The translations under genes and the position numbers were made by a program. Of a stretch of DNA of 64,000 nt, positions 52,650 to 61,449 are shown piece by piece (the stretch's first letter is position 1; every line of letters begins with the position of its first letter). Origin of the DNA: Bacteroidaceae bacterium (GTDB lineage Bacteria > Bacteroidota > Bacteroidia > Bacteroidales > Bacteroidaceae); NCBI GenBank assembly GCA_024398495.1, contig JAKSJA010000005.1, positions 1 to 64,000 on the forward strand, written 5' to 3'. The notes under the pieces were generated by a model. The model made no database searches. It saw only the letters and a list, made by a program, of their open reading frames with translations, and had not been told where the DNA came from.

Positions 52650-54110
52650 ATGATTTCATTTATAGTAGGTTTAGTTTTGCTGATTGTCGGTTATCTGATT
52701 TACGGCAAGGTTGTGGATAAGAGGATGGGTGTCAAACCAGAGATAAAGACTCCCGCATACACTCTTTCTGATGGCGTGGATTATATTCCAATGCCTACAT
52801 GGAAAGTGTATTTGATACAGTTTTTGAATATTGCCGGTACAGGTCCTATCTTCGGAGCCATTCTCGGAATAATGTTCGGTCCTGCCGCTTTCCTATGGAT
52901 TGTCTTCGGCTGCATTTTCATAGGTGCGGTACATGATTATTTCAGTGGTATGTACTCCATTCGCCGCAACGGCTTGAGTATTCCGGAAATTGTCGGAGAA
53001 GAACTTGGCAGTGGCATGCGCCATATTATGCGTGTCTTTTCCCTTGTGCTGTTGGTGCTTGTGGGAGTGGTTTTTGTACGTACACCGGCAGACCTTATCG
53101 CTGTCTTGACTCCAACAAATGGTTTCTGGGGCGGTCCGATATTTTGGTTGTTGTTAATTCTTATTTATTATATTTTGGCAACATTATTGCCAGTAGATAA
53201 GTTAATAGGAAATTTGTATCCTCTTTTCGGTGCAGTATTGCTGTTCATGGCAATAGGTGTCGTTGTGGGTATTTGTATTCAGCCGGGTACTATACCTGAG
53301 GTGACAGAGGCTTTCACCAATCATCACCCGAAGGGAACACCACTCTTGCCATGTCTGTTCATCACCATTGCCTGTGGTGCAGTCAGTGGTTTCCATTCAA
53401 CGCAAACACCACTTATGGCACGATGCTTGAAAAATGAGAAATACGGTCGCATTGTCTTCTATGGGGCTATGATTACAGAGGGTATCGTTGCGCTGATTTG
53501 GGCAGCAGGTGCTATCAAGTTCGCTGATTCGCTGGGCGTTGATGGTGCCACTCCGTATGAGAAGTTGATGAACTACATGAATGGCAATCCGGCAAATTTG
53601 GTATATGCATTATGCAACTCATGGTTGGGCAAACTCGGTGCAGTCTTGGCTGTTTTGGGTGTTGCCATTGCGCCTATCACGAGTGGTGATACGGCATTCC
53701 GCAGCGCACGACTCATCGCAAGTGACTTCCTGCATTTGAAGCAAGACAAAATAGCGAAACGCCTGTTGCTTGCATTACCGCTTTTCTCAATAGCAATCAT
53801 GTTGTTCTTCATGGACTTTGAAAAACTATGGCGTTATTTTGCATGGACAAACCAGTCGTTGGCTTGCATTGTCTTGTGGACGATGGCCATTGCACAGTCC
53901 CGTCGTTGCAAACCATACAACTTGTGTCTATATCCGGCAATATTCATGACATTCATCTGTTCAACGTATATCATGGTTGCAGGAGAAGGTTTTGAGCTGG
54001 AACCAGTAGTAGGCTACATCATAGGAGGAAGTATCACCTTTATAGCATTCGTTGCGTTTGAGGCTTGGGTGATTCTTGTCAGGAACAAGAAATATAAAAA
54101 GGCAAATTAG
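52650..54110 (+). CDS. cstA: CstA-family carbon starvation transporter
   Basis: 486 residues, about 14 membrane segments, the compact form typical of Bacteroidales (the E. coli protein is about 700). Seen: SFIVGLVLLIVGYLIYGKVVD, FLNIAGTGPIFGAILGIMFGP, FIGAVHDYFSGMYSIRRNGLSIPEIVGEELG, ACGAVSGFHSTQTPLMARCL and PITSGDTAFRSARLIASD, all strongly conserved. Members import pyruvate or peptides under carbon limitation. ATG 52650 is set by the promoter and by the family start. Confidence 0.94.
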   Translation: MISFIVGLVLLIVGYLIYGKVVDKRMGVKPEIKTPAYTLSDGVDYIPMPTWKVYLIQFLNIAGTGPIFGAILGIMFGPAAFLWIVFGCIFIGAVHDYFSGMYSIRRNGLSIPEIVGEELGSGMRHIMRVFSLVLLVLVGVVFVRTPADLIAVLTPTNGFWGGPIFWLLLILIYYILATLLPVDKLIGNLYPLFGAVLLFMAIGVVVGICIQPGTIPEVTEAFTNHHPKGTPLLPCLFITIACGAVSGFHSTQTPLMARCLKNEKYGRIVFYGAMITEGIVALIWAAGAIKFADSLGVDGATPYEKLMNYMNGNPANLVYALCNSWLGKLGAVLAVLGVAIAPITSGDTAFRSARLIASDFLHLKQDKIAKRLLLALPLFSIAIMLFFMDFEKLWRYFAWTNQSLACIVLWTMAIAQSRRCKPYNLCLYPAIFMTFICSTYIMVAGEGFELEPVVGYIIGGSITFIAFVAFEAWVILVRNKKYKKAN

Positions 54111-54135
54111 AAACTATTCACAATAGCATTTATAT

Positions 54136-54615
54136 ATGAAAAGAGTATTTTTTACAATCGCAGCAATCTTTATTGCAACAGTTGCTTTTGCACAGTTTAC
54201 AAAGGGAACGAAGTATGCAAACTTGTCTCTGTCTGGTCTTGACCTTTCCTATAGTGGAGCAGAGAAATTCCACTTCGGAATGGAGGCAATGGGTGGATAT
54301 TTCTTTATGGACAAGGTTTCTGCCAACGGCTTGATAGAATATGATAATGGCGGTGATAATTCTTCTGTCTTTACTCTCGGTGCTCAGGGACGTTATTATA
54401 TCAGTCAGAATGGCATCTATCTTGCTGCCGGTGTGAAATACAAGCACGCAGGTTCCAGCTATGATGATTTCTTGCCGGGAATAGAGGTGGGATACGCTTT
54501 CTATCTGAATCATTATATTACGATAGAGCCAGCCATATACTACGACCAGAGTTTCAAGAATCATTCTGACTATTCCAAGATAGGTCTGAAGATAGGTGCA
54601 GGTTTTTATTTCTGA
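54136..54615 (+). CDS. Small outer-membrane beta-barrel protein
   Basis: 159 residues with signal peptide MKRVFFTIAAIFIATVAFAQ. The mature part alternates polar and hydrophobic residues in about eight strands (YANLSLSGLDLSYSG, FTLGAQGRYYISQNGIYLAAGVKY, GIEVGYAFYLNHYITIEPAIYY) and ends IGLKIGAGFYF with a terminal Phe, the signature of outer-membrane barrels inserted by BamA. It resembles the OmpA-N/porin-like barrels of Bacteroidetes; it is too small for a general porin. Substrate unknown. 25 nt downstream of cstA and 6 nt upstream of nadC. Confidence 0.83.
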   Translation: MKRVFFTIAAIFIATVAFAQFTKGTKYANLSLSGLDLSYSGAEKFHFGMEAMGGYFFMDKVSANGLIEYDNGGDNSSVFTLGAQGRYYISQNGIYLAAGVKYKHAGSSYDDFLPGIEVGYAFYLNHYITIEPAIYYDQSFKNHSDYSKIGLKIGAGFYF

Positions 54616-54621
54616 TAAATA

Positions 54622-55488
54622 ATGCTGTCTGTAGAAGAACTTAACAATAGGCTCATCGCTCTCAGTTTTGCTGAGGATGTCGGTGATGGTGACCATACGA
54701 CACTGTGCTGTATTCCAGAGGATGCAGTGGGAAAAAGTCAGTTGATAGTCAAGGAAGACGGTATCCTCGCAGGTGTTGAAGTGGCACGTGAGGTGTTCCG
54801 TTTCTTCGACCCTGCCTTGAAGATGACGGTGTTCATCCACGATGGTACTGCTGTACGCAAGGGTGATGTGGCTTTTATTGTTGAGGGCAGCATACGCAGT
54901 CTGTTACAGACAGAACGCACTATGCTCAATATCATGCAGCGTATGAGTGGCATCGCCACTATGACTCATAAATATGTTTCGCTTTTGGAGGGAACGGGTG
55001 CAAAGGTGTTGGATACACGTAAGACCACTCCGGGGATGCGTATGCTCGAAAAGGCTGCCGTGAAGATAGGAGGTGGTGTAAATCATCGTATTGGATTGTT
55101 TGACATGATTCTGCTCAAGGATAATCATGTGGATTTTGCAGGCGGCATAGAAAATGCCATAGACCGTTGCCACGACTATCTGAAACAAAAGGGGCTTGAT
55201 TTGAAGATTGAGATAGAGGTACGTAGTTTTGACGAACTGGAACGTGTATTACAGCATGGTGGTATTGACCGTATCATGCTCGACAATTTCTCTGTTTCAG
55301 ATACCAGAAAGGCTGTTGAGATTATCAACCATAGGTTTGAAACAGAGTCGTCAGGAGGCATTACCTTCGATACAATCCGTTCATACGCAGAGTGCGGTGT
55401 TGATTTTATTAGTGTAGGTGCTTTGACTCATAGTGTCAAAGGACTTGACATGAGTTTTAAGGCTGCGATTAAGCGAGTTGCAGAGTAA
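54622..55488 (+). CDS. nadC: Nicotinate-nucleotide pyrophosphorylase (quinolinate PRTase)
   Basis: 288 residues. It converts quinolinate and PRPP to nicotinate mononucleotide in NAD synthesis. Seen: FAEDVGDGDHTTLCCI, LLQTERTMLNIMQRMSGIATMT, VLDTRKTTPGMRMLEKAAVKIGGGVNHRIGLFDMILLKDNH, EIEVRSFDELERVL and GIDRIMLDNFS. Family sequence ends at GALTHSVKGLDMSFKA; the last nine or so codons (AAIKRVAE-stop) come from the AAGGCTGCGATTAAGCGAG repeat at 55459, so the repeat now provides the stop codon. No other NAD gene is in the window. Confidence 0.95.
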   Translation: MLSVEELNNRLIALSFAEDVGDGDHTTLCCIPEDAVGKSQLIVKEDGILAGVEVAREVFRFFDPALKMTVFIHDGTAVRKGDVAFIVEGSIRSLLQTERTMLNIMQRMSGIATMTHKYVSLLEGTGAKVLDTRKTTPGMRMLEKAAVKIGGGVNHRIGLFDMILLKDNHVDFAGGIENAIDRCHDYLKQKGLDLKIEIEVRSFDELERVLQHGGIDRIMLDNFSVSDTRKAVEIINHRFETESSGGITFDTIRSYAECGVDFISVGALTHSVKGLDMSFKAAIKRVAE

Positions 55489-55507
55489 TGAACAAAACTC
55501 AAGGCAT
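55459..55507 (+). repeat. AAGGCTGCGATTAAGCGAG element at the nadC 3' end
   Basis: AAGGCTGCGATTAAGCGAGT, then GCAGAGTAATGAACAAAACT and CAAGGC, a shortened version of the elements at 36396 and 39336. It spans the nadC stop and the end of the convergent gene (55499). Confidence 0.82.
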
Positions 55508-56443
55508 GTTGATTTCGTAGGTGTCATAAACGACACCACGCCCTCCGTAGTATTCTTTTTGGGCTATGAGTCCGGCATTTATAGAGTGACCGGCATCTTC
55601 GTTGCTCGTACCGAAATCGAAGAATGGTATGTGCTTGAACTTCTCCTGTATGAGATATTTGAACAGCAGGTCTAATGCTCCGTTGTTACGCCCTTCGGTA
55701 TTGGATGCGATATATTGAGTATGCACCACTTGAGGGGTGACGTACAGTACTGTTCCTGCTATTACCTTCTTGTCCTTCTTTACGGTAAACAACTGTATCT
55801 CCCGCGGAAAACTTTCCATGAGTGTCGTCATCTCCTGCAAAGTATGTACTGGTTTTGCAGAATGGTGTTCTTGCAATACTTCTTCCAATACTACCCAGAA
55901 GTCCTGTGGCTCAAGATTCTTTTCTACATACAGTTCATTGCGTATGGCTTTGTTGATGGCTGCCGTACGTGAATGGTGGAATTTCAGAGGCCGCTTCATC
56001 AGTATGCTGCTCGACAGCAGACGCTGCTTGATGGTGCCTCCGTGTTGCCATATATAATAAAGGTCTTCCTGTGAAGGATATTTCTGGTAGATGATAGGCA
56101 CTGCTCTGTATATCATCTTTTTTGCTCCGAGAGTATTCTTGTAGTAGTCAAGTGCTTCGTTTATCATCTGCATGACTTGTGCCGATGTGCATTTCGGATT
56201 CATTATCAGTCCTCCGTATGTCAAGCCTTGATGAGAATATACTGTCTCCTCTTCTTCTGCCCAGTTGGCAGGCAGCACTCCCATTATGGTGTCGCCTTCA
56301 GAAAAGATGAGGGAGCAGTCTTTGAAACGGTCCTTATGGTAGTCCATATATTTCCTGTCAAGCAGGAATGTGCCGTTCTTGCTCTCTTCGATGAAATTAT
56401 TCCATGCTTCTTCCCATTCAGGAGTGTATCGTACTACTTGCAT
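55499..56443 (-). CDS. FemAB-like GNAT acetyltransferase
   Basis: 314 residues with a double GNAT/FemAB layout. Seen: MQVVRYTPEWEEAWNNFIEESKNGTFLLDRKYMDYH (the usual start of these Bacteroidales proteins), VYSHQGLTYGGLIM, REIQLFTVKKDKKVIAGTVLYVTPQVVHTQYIAS and LIQEKFKHIPFFDFGTSNEDAG. Such proteins acylate nucleotide-linked amino sugars or peptides. The start overlaps the stop of the FdtA-like gene by 10 nt, which points to work on the same sugar. Confidence 0.82.
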   Translation of the reverse strand: MQVVRYTPEWEEAWNNFIEESKNGTFLLDRKYMDYHKDRFKDCSLIFSEGDTIMGVLPANWAEEEETVYSHQGLTYGGLIMNPKCTSAQVMQMINEALDYYKNTLGAKKMIYRAVPIIYQKYPSQEDLYYIWQHGGTIKQRLLSSSILMKRPLKFHHSRTAAINKAIRNELYVEKNLEPQDFWVVLEEVLQEHHSAKPVHTLQEMTTLMESFPREIQLFTVKKDKKVIAGTVLYVTPQVVHTQYIASNTEGRNNGALDLLFKYLIQEKFKHIPFFDFGTSNEDAGHSINAGLIAQKEYYGGRGVVYDTYEINMP

Positions 56444-56850
56444 GTCTCAATAAATTCCAGAAATTCGTTGTACGGTTGCAGATAGTCATCAGCATCGAAG
56501 TGTTCCGATGTGGCGACTAATACGACTGCATCTTTCGAAAAGTTTTTCAGTTCGCACCAAACCCCGGCAGGTATGGCAATAATCTCGTTAGGCTCATTCA
56601 TCGTTATCGTCTCCTCATACTTGCCGTTGGTGATGAAGATGTCAAAACTTCCGTGTATCGGTATTATTGCCTGTTGACAGGTCTTGTGAGCATGTCCTGC
56701 GCGTGTTTTTCCTTCAGGTATTCCATAAATCCAAAACAAACGTTTGATTTCAAAAGGAATCATCGTCTGTGCTTCGGCAAAAGTAAGTACCCCTCTCTCA
56801 TCACGAAAGAGGGGTAGATTGATTACTTTATATGGTTTACAGTTCCGCAT
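56434..56850 (-). CDS. FdtA/QdtA/WxcM-like sugar isomerase-type cupin
   Basis: About 138 residues, cupin fold of the FdtA-like family, whose known members are dTDP-4-keto-6-deoxyglucose 3,4-ketoisomerases used to make 3-amino-3,6-dideoxy sugars. Seen: FRDERGVLTFAEA, PFEIKRLFWIYGIPEGKTRAGHAHKTCQQAIIPIHGSFDIFI with the His pair, and VWCELKNFSKDAVVLVATSEHFDADDYL. ATG 56850 overlaps the PFOR stop by 14 nt. No dTDP-sugar aminotransferase or dehydratase is in the window, so the pathway partners must lie elsewhere. Confidence 0.86.
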   Translation of the reverse strand: MRNCKPYKVINLPLFRDERGVLTFAEAQTMIPFEIKRLFWIYGIPEGKTRAGHAHKTCQQAIIPIHGSFDIFITNGKYEETITMNEPNEIIAIPAGVWCELKNFSKDAVVLVATSEHFDADDYLQPYNEFLEFIETCK

Positions 56851-59800
56851 CACCACTCCAGTCCTCATTTGATTTGCGGACATAAGAATTGTAACGCAGA
56901 TGTGCCATTCTCTGTGCTTCCTTGAAGAGTTCGTCTGCTTCGGCAGGTTTTGCCTTCTTCAATGACAGATAGCGAACTTCGCCCATGAGGAAGTCTTGGA
57001 ACTTATCCCACTCAGGTTCTTTCGAGTCAAGAGAGAATGGGTTTTTGCCTTCTGCTGCCAGTTCTGGATTGAATCTCCACAGATGCCAGTAACCACATTC
57101 TACAGCACGGCGTTCCTCTTCCTGACTGCGTCCCATGCCACCCTTTATCTTCAGACCATGGTTGATACATGGAGCATAAGCGATGATTACTGATGGTCCG
57201 TGATAAGCCTCTGCTTCGCGGATAGCCTTCAGCGTCTGTGCGTTGTCTGCACCCATGGCAACCTGTGCCACATATACGTACCCGTATGTAGTGGCTATCA
57301 TGCCGAGGTCTTTCTTGCGGATGCGCTTACCTTGTGCTGCAAATTGTGCAATAGCACCGAGAGGGGTTGCCTTTGACGACTGACCGCCGGTATTTGAATA
57401 AACCTCAGTATCGAGAACGAGTATGTTCACATCTTCGCCGGAAGCGATGACGTGGTCCAGACCACCATAGCCGATGTCGTAAGAAGCACCGTCACCACCG
57501 ATAATCCAGTTAGAGCGTTTTACGAGATAGTGTTCCAGAGTCTGCAATTCCTTGCAATGAGGGCATCCTGCCTTTGCACCTTCAGCGATGATAGGACGCA
57601 GTTTTGCTGCTGCGGCCTTTGAACCGTCTGCATCGTTCATCACAGCCTTCCATTCTTCGCCAGCCTCAAGCAGTTCTTTTGGAGCCTTGCCACATTCCTT
57701 TGCTTCGTCGAGGATAGTGCAGATGCGTTCTTTCATCTTCTTGCAACCGAGAGCCATACCGAGACCGAACTCGCAGAAGTCCTCGAACAAGGAGTTGTTG
57801 AAAACAGGCCCCTGTCCCTTTTCGTTCTTGCAGTAAGGAGTAGAAGGAACGGCAGCAGAGTATATTGAAGAACAGCCTGTTGCGTTGGCAATCATCTGAC
57901 GGTCGCCGAAGAGTTGAGAGATGAGTTTCACGTAAGGAGTCTCACCGCAACCGGAACAAGCACCGGAGAATTCAAACAGAGGAGTAGCAAACTGTGAGTT
58001 CTTCGGAGTCTGCTTTATATCTACGAGGTCTTGTTTTGTGTGTACCTTCTTTACGAGGTAGTCCCAGTTCTTGTCGTCTTCTGAAGCACCGGTGAATGGC
58101 ACCATCTTCAGAGCCTTGCCCGTCTTAGGGTTGCCCGGACATACATCTTCACAGTTACCGCAAGCCAGACAGTCGAGGGCAGAGATACCGATAGTGAAGT
58201 GCATGCCCTTCATTGCTGCAGGAGCCTTCATCTCTATGGTGTTGCCTTTGAAGTCCTTGACTTCGTTGTCGTCGAGTACGAAAGGACGGATACAAGCGTG
58301 AGGACATACGTAAGCACATTTGTTACACTGGATACAGTTGTCTGCATTCCATACAGGAACAAAAGCACCGACACCACGTTTCTCATAAGCGGCAGTACCC
58401 ACCATCCAAGAACCGTCAACAGTTCCGTTGTTCACAAAGTCGGAAACCTTGAGCAGGTTGCCGTCCTGAGCATTCATAGGACGTACAAGTTCCTTCACGA
58501 ACTTAGGGTCGTCATTGACCTTCACAGGGTCGTCAGCAAGATTTGCCCAAGCCTTGTCAACGTCGAGTTTCTTGTATTCATTACCGCGGTCAACGGCAGC
58601 ATAGTTCTTGTTTACCACGTCTTCACCCTTGTTGCCGTAAGACTTCACGATAAACTTCTTCATCTGTTCCACAGCCAGTTCTACAGGGATGACACCGGTG
58701 ATGCGGAAGAAAGCACTCTGAAGGATGGTGTTGGTACGGTTGCCGAGACCAATCTCCTGTGCTATCTTCGTAGCATTGATGTAATAGACAGTTATATTTT
58801 TCTGTGCAAACACCCTCTTTACCTTGTTAGGGATGAACTTCACAAGTTCTTCGCCCTCGTGGATGGTGTTCAGCAGGAACGTACCGTTCTCCTGAATACC
58901 GCGAGTCACATCGTACATGTTCAGATAAGCCTGAACGTGACAAGCAACGAAGTTAGGAGTGTTCACCAGATATGTTGAGCGGATAGGAGTGTCACCGAAA
59001 CGCAGGTGCGAGCAAGTGAAACCGCCACTCTTCTTTGAATCGTATGAGAAATAAGCCTGACAGTATTTGTCAGTATTGTCACCGATAATCTTCACGCTGT
59101 TCTTGTTTGCGCCAACCGTACCGTCAGCACCCAGTCCGTAGAACTTAGCCTCGAACATACCTTTGCCGCCGAGAGCCATCTCCTCAACCTTTGGCAGAGA
59201 AGTGAATGTCACGTCATCTATGATACCCATAGTGAAGTGGTCCTTAGGCTGCGGCAGTTCAAGGTTGTCATATACGGATATGAACTGAGCAGGCGTGGTG
59301 TCGCAAGAACCGAGACCGTAACGGCCGCCGACGATGAGCGGACGGTTTTCAACGTCATAGAAAGCAGTCTTCACATCAAGATACAGAGGCTCACCGTTTG
59401 CACCCGGTTCCTTTGTCCTGTCAAGGACAGCGATCCTCTTCACCGTCTTAGGAACAGCGGCGAGCAAATGCTTTACAGAGAACGGGCGGAACAGATGAAC
59501 ACTTATCATACCCACCTTCTTGCCGTTGGCGATGAGGTAGTCTATAGCCTCGCGTGCAGCCTCAGTAGCAGAACCCATGAGGATGATGATGTTTTCAGCA
59601 TCCTTTGCACCGTAATAAGTAAACAGGTGGTATTCTCTACCGCAGACCTTTGAAATCTTGCCCATCAGTTCTTCCACCACTTCCGGCACAGCCTCATAGT
59701 GTTTGTTTGAAGCCTCGCGGTGAGTGAAGAAAGTCTCAGGGTTCTCATTCGTACCGCGAGTCACCGGACGTTCCGGAGTGAGAGCACGGTCACGGAATTT

Positions 59801-60409
59801 CTTTATGTCAGCCTCGTCAACGAGAGGAAGAATATCCTCATTGTCCAGACGCTCTATCTTGTGGTATTCGTGAGAAGTACGGAAACCGTCAAAGAAATTT
59901 ATAAAAGGAACGGAGCATTTCAGCGCAGCCAGATGGGCAACAGCCGTAAGGTCCATAACCTCCTGCACACTACCTTCGCACAGCATGGCGAAACCTGTCT
60001 GACGGCAAGCCATCACATCCTGATGGTCACCGAAGATGTTCAGGGAGTGAGAAGCCAGAGAACGTGCAGACACGTCAAACACGCAAGGCAACAACTCGCC
60101 CGCAATCTTATACATATTAGGAATCATCAGCAGCAGACCCTGAGAAGCAGTGAACGTTGTTGTGAGAGCACCAGCCTGCAGAGAACCGTGAACAGCACCG
60201 GCGGCACCAGCCTCCGACTGCATCTCCTGAACCGACACTGTCTGTCCCCAGAGGTTCTTGCGACCGCGGGCAGCCCACTCATCCACATGCTCTGCCATCG
60301 GTGATGACGGAGTGATAGGGTAGATGGCAGCGACCTCGCTGAACATATAACTGATATGAGCAGCGGCCTCGTTACCATCACACGTAATAAATTTCTTTTC
60401 TTTAGCCAT
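56837..60409 (-). CDS. nifJ: Pyruvate:ferredoxin (flavodoxin) oxidoreductase
   Basis: 1190 residues, single-chain enzyme that oxidises pyruvate to acetyl-CoA and CO2 and reduces ferredoxin, central to anaerobic energy metabolism. Order: N-terminal domain with FITCDGNEAAAHISYMFSEVAAIYPITPSSPMAEH, gamma-like domain with LGGKGMFEAKFYGLGADGTVGANKNSVKII, two 4Fe-4S motifs CIQCNKCAYVCPHACIRP and CLACGNCEDVCPGNP, then the TPP domain with ACSGCGETPYVKL, ATGCSSIYSAAVPSTPY, IGGDGASYDIGYGGLDHVIASG and DTEVYSNTGGQSSKATPLGA. Length is normal. The leader (60410-60588) is largely repeat sequence. Two sugar-modification genes overlap its 3' end. Confidence 0.97.
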   Translation of the reverse strand: MAKEKKFITCDGNEAAAHISYMFSEVAAIYPITPSSPMAEHVDEWAARGRKNLWGQTVSVQEMQSEAGAAGAVHGSLQAGALTTTFTASQGLLLMIPNMYKIAGELLPCVFDVSARSLASHSLNIFGDHQDVMACRQTGFAMLCEGSVQEVMDLTAVAHLAALKCSVPFINFFDGFRTSHEYHKIERLDNEDILPLVDEADIKKFRDRALTPERPVTRGTNENPETFFTHREASNKHYEAVPEVVEELMGKISKVCGREYHLFTYYGAKDAENIIILMGSATEAAREAIDYLIANGKKVGMISVHLFRPFSVKHLLAAVPKTVKRIAVLDRTKEPGANGEPLYLDVKTAFYDVENRPLIVGGRYGLGSCDTTPAQFISVYDNLELPQPKDHFTMGIIDDVTFTSLPKVEEMALGGKGMFEAKFYGLGADGTVGANKNSVKIIGDNTDKYCQAYFSYDSKKSGGFTCSHLRFGDTPIRSTYLVNTPNFVACHVQAYLNMYDVTRGIQENGTFLLNTIHEGEELVKFIPNKVKRVFAQKNITVYYINATKIAQEIGLGNRTNTILQSAFFRITGVIPVELAVEQMKKFIVKSYGNKGEDVVNKNYAAVDRGNEYKKLDVDKAWANLADDPVKVNDDPKFVKELVRPMNAQDGNLLKVSDFVNNGTVDGSWMVGTAAYEKRGVGAFVPVWNADNCIQCNKCAYVCPHACIRPFVLDDNEVKDFKGNTIEMKAPAAMKGMHFTIGISALDCLACGNCEDVCPGNPKTGKALKMVPFTGASEDDKNWDYLVKKVHTKQDLVDIKQTPKNSQFATPLFEFSGACSGCGETPYVKLISQLFGDRQMIANATGCSSIYSAAVPSTPYCKNEKGQGPVFNNSLFEDFCEFGLGMALGCKKMKERICTILDEAKECGKAPKELLEAGEEWKAVMNDADGSKAAAAKLRPIIAEGAKAGCPHCKELQTLEHYLVKRSNWIIGGDGASYDIGYGGLDHVIASGEDVNILVLDTEVYSNTGGQSSKATPLGAIAQFAAQGKRIRKKDLGMIATTYGYVYVAQVAMGADNAQTLKAIREAEAYHGPSVIIAYAPCINHGLKIKGGMGRSQEEERRAVECGYWHLWRFNPELAAEGKNPFSLDSKEPEWDKFQDFLMGEVRYLSLKKAKPAEADELFKEAQRMAHLRYNSYVRKSNEDWSGDAEL

Positions 60410-60453
60410 TTTTTATCAGAATTTATTTGAATAAATAAGTTAATGCTCTTTAT

Positions 60454-60587
60454 TTACGGTTGACCTTCGGTCTTCCTCCTTCGCACCTCGGCATAGAAAA
60501 CGAGTTTTCTCTGCTCTCGGTTTGGCGTCGGTTTTACGGTTTTACGGTTTTACGGTTGACCGTTGACCGTTGACTTTAAAGTCATTT
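60454..60587. repeat. Dispersed repeats forming the nifJ leader
   Basis: Two kinds are joined. 60454-60530 holds GACCTTCGGTCTTCCTCC, TTCGCACCTCGGCATAGAAA and CTCTGCTCTCGGTTTGGC, the reverse complement of the element inside the macroglobulin gene (40011-40101). 60530-60585 is a run of GGTTTTAC and GGTTGACC units. Both lie downstream of the nifJ promoter. Confidence 0.85.
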
Positions 60588-60594
60588 CGTTCTA

Positions 60595-60625
60595 CAAAAG
60601 TAATGAAAACAAAAAAACTATCAAA
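60595..60625 (-). promoter_or_regulatory. Promoter of nifJ
   Basis: On the minus strand: TTTG at 60625-60622, 19-nt spacer, TACTTTTG at 60602-60595. Start near 60588 gives a leader of about 180 nt, mostly repeat DNA. Confidence 0.75.
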
Positions 60626-60724
60626 AATTTTTTTTCATTTTATTCGTTTTTTTTCCCCGTTTTCGTTCCAGATGCTTTTGCCACCGACAAAAAATACACT
60701 ATATCTGCGACGGGAAACGCCCAA

Positions 60725-60752
60725 ACAAAAACGGCAGCCATTACGACTGCCA
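60725..60752 (-). terminator. Probable terminator of the small lipoprotein gene
   Basis: On the minus strand GGCAG and CTGCC form a 5-bp GC-rich stem with a 9-nt loop, followed by GTTTTTG. It lies about 40 nt after the stop of the lipoprotein gene. Confidence 0.55.
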
Positions 60753-60783
60753 TTCCTATACAAAATCCAAAAACTTTCGGAAA

Positions 60784-61260
60784 CTACATGCCTTTTATAA
60801 AAACTGTATCTTCACGCGTATTTATACGAGGTTTTGGTATGCTGTAGTCTGAATATACCACCGACACCACAACCTTATCACTCTTTTTGTCGAAGGTCTG
60901 ATCGCCAAAATGCCCACTTACTTCTGAATATACGGCACATTGCCCAACCATACTGAACGTCTGTTTGAGTTTCGCCGTTTCCATAGCAAAGGATTCCTGA
61001 TGTCCTACAACACGGTCTTCCTTGTCAGGAGTCACCATGTGCCAAATCACCTTATCTATAAGTGCTGGCTTGCCGTAATTTTCCTTGTCGAGAACAACAG
61101 CACGCAACTCAAAATTCACGGTGTCACTATCCACACACACCACTTCCTGATCTGCCGTGAGTAATGGGGAAATGCCGGAATCACGGTCGTCAGAACACGA
61201 AGTAAACATTCCTGTTGTGAACAGGAATAAAATCAATGCTACTGCAAAAAACTTTTTCAT
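60784..61260 (-). CDS. Small lipoprotein of unknown function
   Basis: About 158 residues. The lipoprotein signal peptide MKKFFAVALILFLFTTGMFTSC has a lipobox (FTSC), followed by SDDRDSG, an acidic linker typical of exported Bacteroidetes lipoproteins. The mature part is beta-rich (VCVDSDTVNFELRAVVLDKE, VVGHQESFAMETAKLKQTF, GQCAVYSEVSGHFGDQTF) and could be one immunoglobulin-like domain. I do not recognise a family. ATG 61260 is used because the signal peptide starts there. It has its own promoter and a probable terminator. Confidence 0.75.
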   Translation of the reverse strand: MKKFFAVALILFLFTTGMFTSCSDDRDSGISPLLTADQEVVCVDSDTVNFELRAVVLDKENYGKPALIDKVIWHMVTPDKEDRVVGHQESFAMETAKLKQTFSMVGQCAVYSEVSGHFGDQTFDKKSDKVVVSVVYSDYSIPKPRINTREDTVFIKGM

Positions 61261-61289
61261 ACTTTTTTCGTTACTAACAATTTTCGGTG

Positions 61290-61319
61290 CAAAGGTACTG
61301 ATCTTTTTCTTCAAACAAA
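61290..61319 (-). promoter_or_regulatory. Promoter of the small lipoprotein gene
   Basis: Minus strand: TTTG at 61319-61316, 18-nt spacer, TACCTTTG at 61297-61290. Start near 61283, about 22 nt before the ATG. Confidence 0.65.
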
Positions 61320-61449
61320 ACTAAACCGCATTTTTTTTCGAGAGGATTTAAAATTTCGCAAACTTCGTTTCCGCAGTGTTGGCGGCACCTCAACATAGAA
61401 TTGTCATCCTCTGTCTTTGGTTTGCTCAACACTTCACAAAGAAACGCTC

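Noticed and set aside
58199..58978. Plus-strand open frame of 259 codons
   Set aside because: Antisense to the conserved middle of pyruvate:ferredoxin oxidoreductase; no protein family features.
60563..60847. Plus-strand open frame of 94 codons
   Set aside because: Covers the nifJ promoter, a probable terminator and the end of the lipoprotein gene; low-complexity start and no family resemblance.
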